A model generated the notes under the pieces. It was not told the origin of the DNA, ran no database searches, and saw only the letters and a list, made by a program, of their open reading frames with translations. From assembly GCA_038206395.1 (NCBI GenBank), contig JBBRAX010000009.1, forward strand, positions 93,586-157,585: a stretch of 64,000 nucleotides of DNA. The letters are read 5' to 3'. Below are positions 16,220 to 24,222 of the stretch, in pieces (position 1 is the stretch's first letter; each line of letters begins with the position of its first letter). The position numbers and the translations under genes were made by a program. This DNA comes from JAGSPQ01 sp038206395. Its GTDB lineage: Bacteria > Myxococcota > Myxococcia > Myxococcales > Myxococcaceae.

Positions 16220-17235
16220 CTGATCGTTTGAAAGGGCGGAAAGAGGGACCTCCGGTGGAAGTCGTGCGCCGGCCGGCCGATGCAGTGCGACCCATGGTGA
16301 GCCCGGCGCCGGTTTCGGTTCGGCCCGTCGCTCCGCGGCCTGTCGGGGCACCTGCGGTTCCCCGCCCGATTGCTCCCCGGCCCGTGGGTGCGCCTGCGCC
16401 TTCTTCCTCCGCGGGTCCCAAGGCAGCGCCGGGTGCGAGGGCGGGAGTCCCTCCGGGCCGGTTCGCTCCGCGCGGGCCGCCGCGGCCGCCGCCCACCGCC
16501 GAGCAGATCGACGTGCTGGCCCGCAAGGAGCACGTGCCCGCCCGCATCGCGAGGGGTGAGCTCGAAGGAAAGATGAAGGTGCGCATCTGGCGCAAGCTTC
16601 ACAAGGAAGAGGCCGCGCGCTTCGACCTCGCCTACGCGCTGATGGAAAAGCACCCCAACCTGCCGCTGGCCGAGGCTTTCGGGTGCGTGCAATCGGGGAT
16701 GCCGATCGAAGAGTTCCTGCTGCGCCGCGCGCGCGTGAAGAAGAAAGAAGAGGTGAAGGTCGCGCGCACTGCCGTCAGCGGAGAGGCGATCGACGGCTTC
16801 ATCGGCACCTTCATCGCCGAGAAGGAAGCGCTGGCGCTGGTGCTCGCTGAACGCACGTTGCTGGACGCGATCGTCGAGGCGCAGCCCGTGTCCTTCATGC
16901 TCGACAAGGCAGGCAGGCTGGAAAAGCTGCAGGTGGTGACGCTGGCGAAGAAGGCCGTGTGGGAAAAGTGGCTGAGCCAGCTCGAGCGCGAGCCGAAGCT
17001 GGCGCAGAAGCCGATGCAGGTCGCGCGGCAGCCGGCGCGCCGCCCCGTGTCGGATCCGCGGCCGTTCGTCGAGCACCTCAACAAGCCGGTGAAGCTGGTG
17101 CTTCGCAACGGCTTGACGCTGACCTTCCCGCTGCGCGCGGTCGGCCCGTTCGACCTGCTGTGCGGCCCGTCGGACGACGAGATCTTCTTCGTGCCGCTCC
17201 ACGCGGTCGTCGAGTGGTCGCCAGCCGGCAGCTAG
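16216..17235 (+). CDS. Pro-rich conserved hypothetical protein
   Basis: The protein has 339 residues from the GTG at 16216, which overlaps the lipoprotein stop by four bases. Residues 15-95 are a Pro/Ala/Arg low-complexity linker with repeats of RPVGAP type. A helical, highly charged domain follows (about 95-255), and a final 60-residue part with PVKLVLRNGLTLTFPL reads like a small beta barrel of Sm or SH3 type. No catalytic motif or membrane segment is visible. The domain order suggests a nucleic-acid or protein-binding role, but this is not established. Confidence 0.6.
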   Translation: MTDRLKGRKEGPPVEVVRRPADAVRPMVSPAPVSVRPVAPRPVGAPAVPRPIAPRPVGAPAPSSSAGPKAAPGARAGVPPGRFAPRGPPRPPPTAEQIDVLARKEHVPARIARGELEGKMKVRIWRKLHKEEAARFDLAYALMEKHPNLPLAEAFGCVQSGMPIEEFLLRRARVKKKEEVKVARTAVSGEAIDGFIGTFIAEKEALALVLAERTLLDAIVEAQPVSFMLDKAGRLEKLQVVTLAKKAVWEKWLSQLEREPKLAQKPMQVARQPARRPVSDPRPFVEHLNKPVKLVLRNGLTLTFPLRAVGPFDLLCGPSDDEIFFVPLHAVVEWSPAGS

Positions 17236-17322
17236 GAAGTTCGTTCATGCCTGGGCTGGCAAGCCACTACCGCTGAACTTCGTCGGTGCGCGGCCCCGAC
17301 GGCCGAGCCATGAACGGACTTC
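17236..17322. terminator. long imperfect inverted repeat between convergent genes
   Basis: GAAGTTCGTTCATG at 17236-17249 pairs with CATGAACGGACTTC at 17309-17322 (13 of 14 positions), enclosing 59 bases that hold further short stems such as GTCGG/CCGAC. It fills the 103-base gap between two converging genes. A bidirectional terminator or a structured RNA end are both possible; there is no clear T-run. Confidence 0.45.
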
Positions 17323-17338
17323 TGGGCTGCCTTACCCG

Positions 17339-18136
17339 TCAGTCGGACTGCAGGTTGACCCGCAGCACCTCGAGAATCTGCAGCCGCGTGCGCGGGGATC
17401 TTTCGATCCACTCCAGGCGGCACAGGCCCTTCAGCCGGGACAGCAGGCGGTAGGCCGTCGCGCGAGAGACGCCGCGCTCGACGCCCCACTGTTCGAGGGT
17501 TCCTTCGCCTTCCAACACGTGGCGCAGCAGGTCTTTCTCGTCGGCGTTGAGCAGCTCGAGCACCGCCCGCGCGAGCCGTTGGGCATCGAGCTGCGCGCGC
17601 ATCGCTTCGGGAAACTCGCGCGAGCCCGTGCCTTCGCGTTCGACCATCGCGGTGACGTAGCGCTGAAGCAGCTCGCCGGTGGCCTCGGCGATGGTTGGCT
17701 GGGTGCCGCGCTCGTTCCACAGCGCAGCCACTGCCTGCTCGACCCGCAATGGTGAGAACCTGCCCTGCGCGCGGAGGCTCTCGGGGAAGCCGGTGGTCGA
17801 CGGGCAGCTGCGCATCGCGGCCAGCGCGTCGCGCACGTGGGCCGACAGCGCGTGCCAGGCGGGGCGATCGTCCTTCTCGTCGGCGAGCAGCTGGCGGAAC
17901 CGGTGGCGAACCGCGCGGCCCAGCTCGTCATCGTTCATCGCCAGCAGCTCGCAGCGGCGCGTGTCGTCGAGCACGTGGCGCTCGAAGAAGACGCCAATCA
18001 AGCCGTCGATCAGCTGGTTCGCCTCGGGCGATCGCCGCATCGCCGAGCCAAGCACCACGCGCAAAGCAGCGAAGTCTTCGGGCGAGAAGTCGCCCGTGGC
18101 GTCGAAGGCCTGCAGCCCTCTTCGAAGGGGCATCAA
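17339..18136 (-). CDS. HTH-containing protein of unknown function, possibly regulatory
   Basis: The protein has 265 residues. The first 180 are helical and Arg/Leu-rich. The C-terminal 75 residues look like a sigma-70 region-4 or transposase-type helix-turn-helix: LNADEKDLLRHVLEG followed by EQWGVERGVSRATAYRLLSRL. It therefore may bind DNA, but I recognise no family. It starts nine bases after the VWA gene, so the two form an operon. Two start codons in a row (18136 and 18133) are equally possible. Confidence 0.6.
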   Translation of the reverse strand: MMPLRRGLQAFDATGDFSPEDFAALRVVLGSAMRRSPEANQLIDGLIGVFFERHVLDDTRRCELLAMNDDELGRAVRHRFRQLLADEKDDRPAWHALSAHVRDALAAMRSCPSTTGFPESLRAQGRFSPLRVEQAVAALWNERGTQPTIAEATGELLQRYVTAMVEREGTGSREFPEAMRAQLDAQRLARAVLELLNADEKDLLRHVLEGEGTLEQWGVERGVSRATAYRLLSRLKGLCRLEWIERSPRTRLQILEVLRVNLQSD

Positions 18137-18145
18137 GGCAGGCGC

Positions 18146-19375
18146 TTACTTGCGGCCGCGGTAGGCAGCCAGCGGGATAACCTGGCTGACGTGGGTGCCC
18201 GCGTGCGCCGACTGCGCGCGGCGAATCAGCAGGGGAATGTCGCCCTCGCCGCGCTCGACCGCGAGCCGCAGGTCGCCGAGGCGTTCGAGGTGGCGGCGAA
18301 CGGGCAGCCCTTCGGGCGACAGCGAGACGATGTTCCGCAAGTGGCTCTCGGCCAGCTCGAGCTGCTGTTCGGCGCGGTCGAGATCCCGGCGCGCGAGCGA
18401 GAGCCAGGCGGCGGTCTCTTCGGCGACCAGCTGCAGCTCGTACGAGAGGCTGATGATCAGCCGGCCGCGCGCGGAATCGGCGGTGACGCGCTCGAGGGCG
18501 ATCTTCTGCTGCCGGTGATCGCCGCGTTCCGTATACGTGCCGTGGACGACCGCGTTCCATTCGCCGGTGACGCCACCCGACAGCAGCACCCGGCGCGCGA
18601 GGCCGCGCGAGACATCGCCCAGCGTCACCACCAGCGCGTCGGGTTCTGCGCGGGTCGGGTACGCGTGGCGCGTGGTCAGCGCTGAAAAGCCCATCGGCTG
18701 CACGCGAACGGTCGAGCCCTGGGCGACTTCACCGAACAGGTGGGCGATCACCGCGCCCATCGCCTCGCCCAGGCCATCAGGTCCGTCGACGTGCTCGTAC
18801 GCGTTGCCCGACGGCAGCGTCAGCGCCTGCAGCACTTCGGCGACGTAGTGGCGCGCGAGACCCAGCGCATGAACCGAGACGCCTTCCTGCGAGACGCGAA
18901 GGCCCAGGGAATCGAAGGCGTCTTGGGTATCGGGCCCCACCGAGGGCTCGCCGTCGGTGAGCAGCAGAAGCTTCGGGCGGCGGCCTGGCACCAGCACGCG
19001 CTGCAGCGATCGCGCGCCGAGCTCGACTGCGTGGTGCAGCGCCGTGCCTCGGCCCGTGCGCACGTCGGCCAGCGCATCCGTCATCGCGCGCTTGCCCTTC
19101 GCGTCCATCGCCATCACGCCGACGCGCTGCTCGGCGACGCCGTCGAACAGGAGCAGGCCCAGGAAGTCATCGGGGCGGGCGAGCTCCACGAACTGCTGCG
19201 CCGCTTCGATCGCTGCCGACAGCGGAGCGCCCTTCATCGACCCGCTGCGATCGAGCAACAGGTTGACCATCACCGGGGCACGCACCTCTTCGCCCGCAGC
19301 TTCCGCGCTGACCAGCAGGAACACCTCGCGGCTCTCTGCTTCCCCGACTTCGACGCCCCAGGCTGACCAGTTCAT
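18146..19375 (-). CDS. von Willebrand factor type A domain protein
   Basis: From the ATG at 19375 the protein has 409 residues. The VWA domain (about 35-210) has an intact MIDAS: DRSGSMKG, the Thr in GRGTALHH, and Asp in LLTDGEPS. A beta-rich domain follows and the last 90 residues are helical (LARRDLDRAEQQLELAESHL). There is no signal peptide, so it probably acts in the cytoplasm. A TTG at 19402 would add nine residues, but GAGGAG lies between the two, which favours the ATG. It is followed closely by the HTH protein gene. Such proteins bind partner proteins through a metal ion; the partner is unknown. Confidence 0.78.
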   Translation of the reverse strand: MNWSAWGVEVGEAESREVFLLVSAEAAGEEVRAPVMVNLLLDRSGSMKGAPLSAAIEAAQQFVELARPDDFLGLLLFDGVAEQRVGVMAMDAKGKRAMTDALADVRTGRGTALHHAVELGARSLQRVLVPGRRPKLLLLTDGEPSVGPDTQDAFDSLGLRVSQEGVSVHALGLARHYVAEVLQALTLPSGNAYEHVDGPDGLGEAMGAVIAHLFGEVAQGSTVRVQPMGFSALTTRHAYPTRAEPDALVVTLGDVSRGLARRVLLSGGVTGEWNAVVHGTYTERGDHRQQKIALERVTADSARGRLIISLSYELQLVAEETAAWLSLARRDLDRAEQQLELAESHLRNIVSLSPEGLPVRRHLERLGDLRLAVERGEGDIPLLIRRAQSAHAGTHVSQVIPLAAYRGRK

Positions 19376-19488
19376 TTGTTTTCCACGCTCCTCAATGCTC
19401 AAGACGGCAGCAGGGGTTCAACCGTCTCAAGCTTAAGTCGATGCGTCTGCGGGTGCGTCGCGTTACAACCGGGCTGGAGGTCGCACCC

Positions 19489-19854
19489 GTGCCTACGTAT
19501 CGCCTCGTCTTCCTCGCTTCCGCTCTTCTTGTGGTGGGTTGCAAGAACGAGAAGGCACCGGTCGCCGTCGCGCCACCGCCTTCGGGCGACCGCGTCATCG
19601 AGCTCAAGGTGACGGAAGACGGGTTCGAGCCTTCGCCCATCACCGTCAAACAGGGCGAGCCGCTGGTGCTGAAGGTGACCCGCATCACCGACAAGACCTG
19701 CGCGACCGAGATCCTGATCGACGGCACCGGGATCAACGTGCCGCTGCCGCTGATGCAGCCCGTCGAAGTCCGCTATACGCCCAGCAAATCCGGGCAGATC
19801 CGCTATGGCTGCGCGATGGGGATGATGGTGTCGGGCGTGTTGCTGGTCGAGTAA
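19489..19854 (+). CDS. cupredoxin-like lipoprotein
   Basis: The protein has 121 residues from the GTG at 19489, with GGAGG eight bases upstream; the ATG at 19441 would add an implausible charged tail. The lipoprotein signal ends at LLVVGC. The mature part has the cupredoxin/EfeO-type pattern: FEPSPITVKQGEPLVLKV, a TCATEI strand, and YGCAMGMMVSG near the end. Relatives bind copper through a His, Cys and Met set. Here the usual first His is a Thr or Cys, while CAMGM is kept, so metal binding may differ. It is likely anchored on the periplasmic side of a membrane. Confidence 0.72.
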   Translation: MPTYRLVFLASALLVVGCKNEKAPVAVAPPPSGDRVIELKVTEDGFEPSPITVKQGEPLVLKVTRITDKTCATEILIDGTGINVPLPLMQPVEVRYTPSKSGQIRYGCAMGMMVSGVLLVE

Positions 19855-19886
19855 CACGTCAGCCCTGTCTTGTAGGGTGGTGCTCG

Positions 19887-22670
19887 ATGTCGAAGAGCCC
19901 CCACCTGCTGCCGCGCCACGCTTTCGTGGACCTCGAGACGACCGGGCTCGACCCTCGCTATGACGAGGTGATCGAGGTCGGCATCGTCTTCGTCGAAGAC
20001 GACGTTGCAGTGAAGCGCGTCTCGCGTTTGTTCCGGCCGAGCCGCCCGCTGCCCCTGGTGATTCAGCGGCTCACCGGGCTCACCGATTTGCAGCTTCGCG
20101 GCGAGCCGGGGTTCGTCGCCTTTCTGCCCGAGCTCACCCAGCTGCTTCGCGGGTGGACGGTGGTCGCCCACAACGCCGCGTTCGAAGAGAGCTTTCTCGG
20201 ACCGCTGCTCGAAGAGCTGCAGGCGCCGCTGCTCGACACCTGCGAGCTGCTGCACTACCTGCACCCCGAGCTGCCGAGCCATTCGCTGGAAACCATGATC
20301 AAGTGGACCCGGGTCGGTACGGTCGCGGCCCACCGCGCGCTGCAGGACTGCGAAGACACTTTCGCCGCGCTCAAGCAGGTGTTCGCCCGCTGCGTGAACG
20401 AGGCCCGGCACGAAGACCTCGCCGATTTGATCGCCACACTTCACGACGGCAGCGACGCGCCCACCGCGGTGGTGCAGCTGCTGCAACGCCTTCACTTGCA
20501 CGCGCGCGCCGCGAGGCCACAGCTCGAGCTGTCGGAATCGACCCCGTTTCTGCCCGCTCCGGCTGAGCGCGTGCGGCGGTTTCGTTCGGAAGCGGCGAGT
20601 GTGAATGGCGCTGACCTCGATGCCCTGCTCGGCCGCGATGGCGCGATCGCCGATGGCTTTGACGGCTTCACTTCGCGGCCCGAACAGCGCGGCATGGCGG
20701 CCGACGTGCTGCACAACCTCGCCACGTCTGGCGCGCTGGCCGTCGAGGCAGGCACGGGCACCGGGAAGTCACTGGGGTACCTGGCGCCGGCGGCGCTGTG
20801 GGCGAGCCGCGGCGGAGGACGGGTCGGGGTCGCGCCCCACACCCGCGCGCTGCAAGACCAGCTGATCGAGAAAGACCTGCCCCGCCTTCACGCCGCGACG
20901 CAAGGCGCCTTTGGCTACGCGGTGCTCAAGGGGCAGAGCAACTACCTGTGCCGCCGCCGCACGCTCGACGTGACCCAGGTAACCCCGTCGATGTCCTGGG
21001 CCGAACGCGCGCCCCGGGCCTACCTGCGTGCGGTGCTGAGGCGCTGCGTTCAGGGCGATGTCGAGAGGCTGAGCCACTGGTTCAAGGAACGCTTCCCTGC
21101 GCTGCCCGCGCTGGTCATCGCTTCGCAGTCGACTGCCGCTACCACCCTGGCCGAAAGGTGCCCGCACCACACCCGGTGCTACTTCCATTCGGCCGTGTCT
21201 CACGCGCGCGATGCCGACGTGGTGGTGGTGAACCATGCGCTCGCGCTGGCGTGGCCCGAGCGCTACCCGAAGCTGCACCACCTCGTCATCGACGAGGCGC
21301 ACGAGTTGGAAGACTCGGCGACCACCGCGTGGACGGTGGAGCTCGGCGAGGCGGCGCTTGGCCTGCTGCTGAACCGGGTTGGCGTGTTGCCCCGTTGGCT
21401 CTCGCGTGCGGGCCACGTCGCGGCCAGCCAGTCGCTGACGATGACAGCCAGCGAAGTGGTCATCGACCTGAAGATTGTTTCGGAGGCGCTGGTGTCGCTG
21501 GCCGAAGACGCCGGTGACGAGCTGCGCATCACGCCGTCGGTGCGGGCGAGCCGCGGCTGGTTGCGGGTGCGCGATGCGCTGCACGGGCTTCGCGCGTCGC
21601 TGGTGTCGGCCGATCTCGCGCTGGCGGCGATCGAGTCACAGCTGACGAATGAGGCGGCGCTGCTTCGCGACGTCGGCGGCGCCCGGGCCGAGCTCCAGGT
21701 GCAGGCGAAGAACGTCGAAGACCTGGCCGACCGCCCTCGAGGTGGCCGCTGCGACAGCCTGTCTCTGGCCGGCACCGCGTGGTCGATCGCCAGCCAGCCG
21801 ATCTCGATCGTTTCCCGGCTGAAGCAGCTGCTCGACCCGCTGGCGTCGGTGACCCTCGTGTCGGGCACCTTGAGCACTGGCCCGGGCGAGAGCTTCGTGC
21901 TGAAGCGGCTGGGGGTCGATCAGGGTGCGCGGTTGATGCGGCACGTCAAGTACGAGACGCCGTTCGACCTCGCCCGGCAGGCCCTGGTGGTGCTGGTCGA
22001 CGACGCGCCCGATGCGACCCACGCCGACTTCCTCGACTGGGCAGGGCAGCGCATCGCTGGGCTGGCGCGATTCCTCGGCGGGCGCACGCTGGGCCTCTTC
22101 GCGTCGACGCGGCGGCTCGAAGCGGTGGGCGAGAAGGTGCGGCGCGAGCTCGAGCCCGAAGGCATCGAGGTGCTGCGCCAGTCACAGGGCTCGGCGCACC
22201 GGCTCGCTGGGCGGCAATCGGAAGACCGTGGCACCGTGCTGCTGGGCACGCGGCGGTTCTGGGCGGGCATCGACGTGCCGGGGCCGGCGGTGTCGTGCGT
22301 CTTCATCGACAAGCTGCCGCTGGAACCGCACACCCGGCCGCTGGTCGAAGCGCGCGAAGAAGCGCTGGGTGGAGAGCCGCATGGCTTCGTCGGCTATCGG
22401 CTGCCACGCGCGCTGATTCAGCTTCGGCAGGGCGTCGGCCGCCTGGTGCGTTCGGGCACCGACTGCGGCGTCGTCGTCATCGCCGACCCCGGCGCGATGG
22501 CCTACCGCGCCCAGCTGTACGCCTCGCTCGACGGGTACCGCGTCGAGTCGATGCCGTGGAGCCAGGCGCGCGTTCGCATCGCGCAGGTGTTTCGAAGCTT
22601 TGGCATCGAAAACCGCGCCGCCCCTGCCGTCGTGCACCACGACGAGCACCTGGGCCCGCTGTTCGCCTGA
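19887..22670 (+). CDS. dinG: DnaQ-DinG fusion: 3'-5' exonuclease and XPD-type helicase
   Basis: The protein has 927 residues from the ATG at 19887; the frame is open to 19539 but that part overlaps the lipoprotein gene. The DnaQ-like domain (1-170) has ExoI DLETTGLD, ExoII VAHNAAFEE and ExoIII HRALQDCEDT. The helicase has Walker A GTGTGKS (289-295) and DEAH (469-472). Cysteines in SNYLCRRR and ERCPHHTRCYF lie where the iron-sulfur cluster sits in XPD/DinG. The C-terminal half has motif VI-like IQLRQGVGRLVRSG. This exonuclease-helicase order is known from Gram-positive DinG. It should act in DNA repair or R-loop and replication-conflict processing. Confidence 0.9.
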   Translation: MSKSPHLLPRHAFVDLETTGLDPRYDEVIEVGIVFVEDDVAVKRVSRLFRPSRPLPLVIQRLTGLTDLQLRGEPGFVAFLPELTQLLRGWTVVAHNAAFEESFLGPLLEELQAPLLDTCELLHYLHPELPSHSLETMIKWTRVGTVAAHRALQDCEDTFAALKQVFARCVNEARHEDLADLIATLHDGSDAPTAVVQLLQRLHLHARAARPQLELSESTPFLPAPAERVRRFRSEAASVNGADLDALLGRDGAIADGFDGFTSRPEQRGMAADVLHNLATSGALAVEAGTGTGKSLGYLAPAALWASRGGGRVGVAPHTRALQDQLIEKDLPRLHAATQGAFGYAVLKGQSNYLCRRRTLDVTQVTPSMSWAERAPRAYLRAVLRRCVQGDVERLSHWFKERFPALPALVIASQSTAATTLAERCPHHTRCYFHSAVSHARDADVVVVNHALALAWPERYPKLHHLVIDEAHELEDSATTAWTVELGEAALGLLLNRVGVLPRWLSRAGHVAASQSLTMTASEVVIDLKIVSEALVSLAEDAGDELRITPSVRASRGWLRVRDALHGLRASLVSADLALAAIESQLTNEAALLRDVGGARAELQVQAKNVEDLADRPRGGRCDSLSLAGTAWSIASQPISIVSRLKQLLDPLASVTLVSGTLSTGPGESFVLKRLGVDQGARLMRHVKYETPFDLARQALVVLVDDAPDATHADFLDWAGQRIAGLARFLGGRTLGLFASTRRLEAVGEKVRRELEPEGIEVLRQSQGSAHRLAGRQSEDRGTVLLGTRRFWAGIDVPGPAVSCVFIDKLPLEPHTRPLVEAREEALGGEPHGFVGYRLPRALIQLRQGVGRLVRSGTDCGVVVIADPGAMAYRAQLYASLDGYRVESMPWSQARVRIAQVFRSFGIENRAAPAVVHHDEHLGPLFA

Positions 22671-22676
22671 ACCCGG

Positions 22677-23420
22677 CTACTCCTTGTCCAGCCGGGCCTG
22701 CATGCTGGCCCGCACCGCCTCGAGGGCGTCGGTCGGAGCGCCGCCCGCCCGCGCCGCAGCGATCGCCGCTTCGACCCTCGCGAGATCGTCGACCTGCCTT
22801 TCGCGAAGCTTCGTCACCATGTTGCTGAACGAATCGAAAACATCCTTCAGCTCGTCGCCCGGTCGCAGGCCGTAGGTCGGCGGCCGAATCTTCCCAGCGG
22901 CCACCTCGTTCGCCATGCGCTTCACGCGGAACAGCGGCCCGACGATGCGATGGGTGGTGACGATGGTGCCAAAGCCGACGATCAAGATGAACGCCACCAG
23001 CGACGCGATCAGCCCGAGCAGCGTATATTCCTGCTGCTTCACCAGGTTCGCCTTCGTCTCGATCACCAGCGCCTTTTCCGCCTCGAACGTCTTGTCGATC
23101 GCGTCGCTGCGTTCCTGCAGCTGTTTCATCAGCTCGGGGTTGTCGAGGTTGTTGGCGAGGTCGTTGTTGAGGGTGGCGATGCCGAGCTCGCGGCTCGATT
23201 CGGCGGCCGAGCTGCGCGCATCGACAGCCGATTGGGCCTGGGCGAAGAGGTGGCTCGTGGTGCGGTAGAGGAAGATGCCGAGCAGCGCGGCGAGCACCAG
23301 CGTGATGCCGACGATGTAGCTGGCGAACTTCAGCTGGAAGCGCGCGTCGAGCAGGAAATTGCGCGCCTGACGCTTGTACGTGCCGGTCGTCGCGGGCGCT
23401 GCGGTAGGTTGAATGGACAT
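22677..23420 (-). CDS. membrane protein with HAMP domain, no output domain
   Basis: The protein has 247 residues from the ATG at 23420, which is preceded by GAGGAG; the longer frame to 23474 overlaps the upstream gene. Two membrane helices (about 33-55 and 133-156) frame a helical periplasmic segment of about 75 residues. A HAMP linker follows (RIVGPLFRVKRMANEVAAGK, then PGDELKDVFDSFSNM), and then a helix. There is no kinase, methyl-accepting or cyclase domain. It may serve as a signal relay subunit. It starts 20 bases after the HEAT-repeat gene and likely shares its transcript. Confidence 0.72.
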   Translation of the reverse strand: MSIQPTAAPATTGTYKRQARNFLLDARFQLKFASYIVGITLVLAALLGIFLYRTTSHLFAQAQSAVDARSSAAESSRELGIATLNNDLANNLDNPELMKQLQERSDAIDKTFEAEKALVIETKANLVKQQEYTLLGLIASLVAFILIVGFGTIVTTHRIVGPLFRVKRMANEVAAGKIRPPTYGLRPGDELKDVFDSFSNMVTKLRERQVDDLARVEAAIAAARAGGAPTDALEAVRASMQARLDKE

Positions 23421-23439
23421 CGTCTCCTCGTTGCCGGTG

Positions 23440-24165
23440 CTACTGGCCCTTCCACTCCAGATCTTCGGATGCATCGTCGATGACGCGTGGCACCATCACC
23501 TTCAAGAGGCTCTCGTACTTCGCCCCCGAGGCCTTCACGTTCCAGCTGCCCTGCAGCGACTGCTCGGGGTAGGTCATCACCAGAATCTCCAGCTTCAGCC
23601 CGTTGCTGGCGTTCGGCAGCAGGTTCACCCGCAGCAGGTAGCCGCGCAGCTTCTTCGCCTTGATGACCGTGGCCGCCTGGGGCTTGCTCTCGCCTGCCGG
23701 AGCGAAGCTCGCGCCGATCGACGACAGCTTCTCTTTCAGCAGCGCGTTCGCCAGCTGACTCACTTCGGCCGGTACCCCCACCTTGTCGTTGATCGGCTCG
23801 ATCGAGACGTACAGCCCGCCGGGCACAATCGGCTTGAAGTCGAGCCCGCGTTGCACCGCCGCCCGCACCATTGCGTCCTTGTCGGTCAGCGCCGCCTGCA
23901 GGCACTTGAGGCCGTCGGGCAGGTGCAGCTCGCCCAGCGCATTCGCGGCCGCCGAGCGCACGATCACTTCCTCGTCTTTCATCGCTTCGCACAGCGGAAC
24001 CACTGCGGCCGGGCTTCCCGTGCCGAGCAGAATGACGACCGTCTGCGCGCGGACGCGGGGGTCCTTCGCCGCTTTGAGCTGCTTGGTGAGAAACGCGACG
24101 CGCGCGTCCTGCGCGAGGGCGGGCGAGCCAGCGAGACACAAAACGAGGAAGAGCGCCGGCCGCAA
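23440..24165 (-). CDS. exported HEAT-repeat protein
   Basis: The protein has 241 residues from the TTG at 24165, with TGAGG just upstream. The signal peptide LRPALFLVLCLAGSPALAQ is clear. The frame stays open to 25185, but that region is antisense to alaS and is not credible. Residues 25-110 form two to three HEAT or PBS-lyase-like repeats (VPLCEAMKDEEVIVRSAAANALGE). The rest is a beta-rich domain of unknown type. It is likely periplasmic. It diverges from alaS with about 57 bases between the starts. Confidence 0.72.
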   Translation of the reverse strand: MRPALFLVLCLAGSPALAQDARVAFLTKQLKAAKDPRVRAQTVVILLGTGSPAAVVPLCEAMKDEEVIVRSAAANALGELHLPDGLKCLQAALTDKDAMVRAAVQRGLDFKPIVPGGLYVSIEPINDKVGVPAEVSQLANALLKEKLSSIGASFAPAGESKPQAATVIKAKKLRGYLLRVNLLPNASNGLKLEILVMTYPEQSLQGSWNVKASGAKYESLLKVMVPRVIDDASEDLEWKGQ

Positions 24166-24222
24166 ACGAGCCTCAGATGATAGCCGATGGTTCGGGAAAC
24201 CGGCTGTGGCATAACCACCGCC

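Noticed and set aside
19539..19886. Extension of the dinG frame to the left
   Set aside because: It covers the cupredoxin lipoprotein in another frame, is Arg-rich, and has no exonuclease motif; the ExoI motif starts after 19887.
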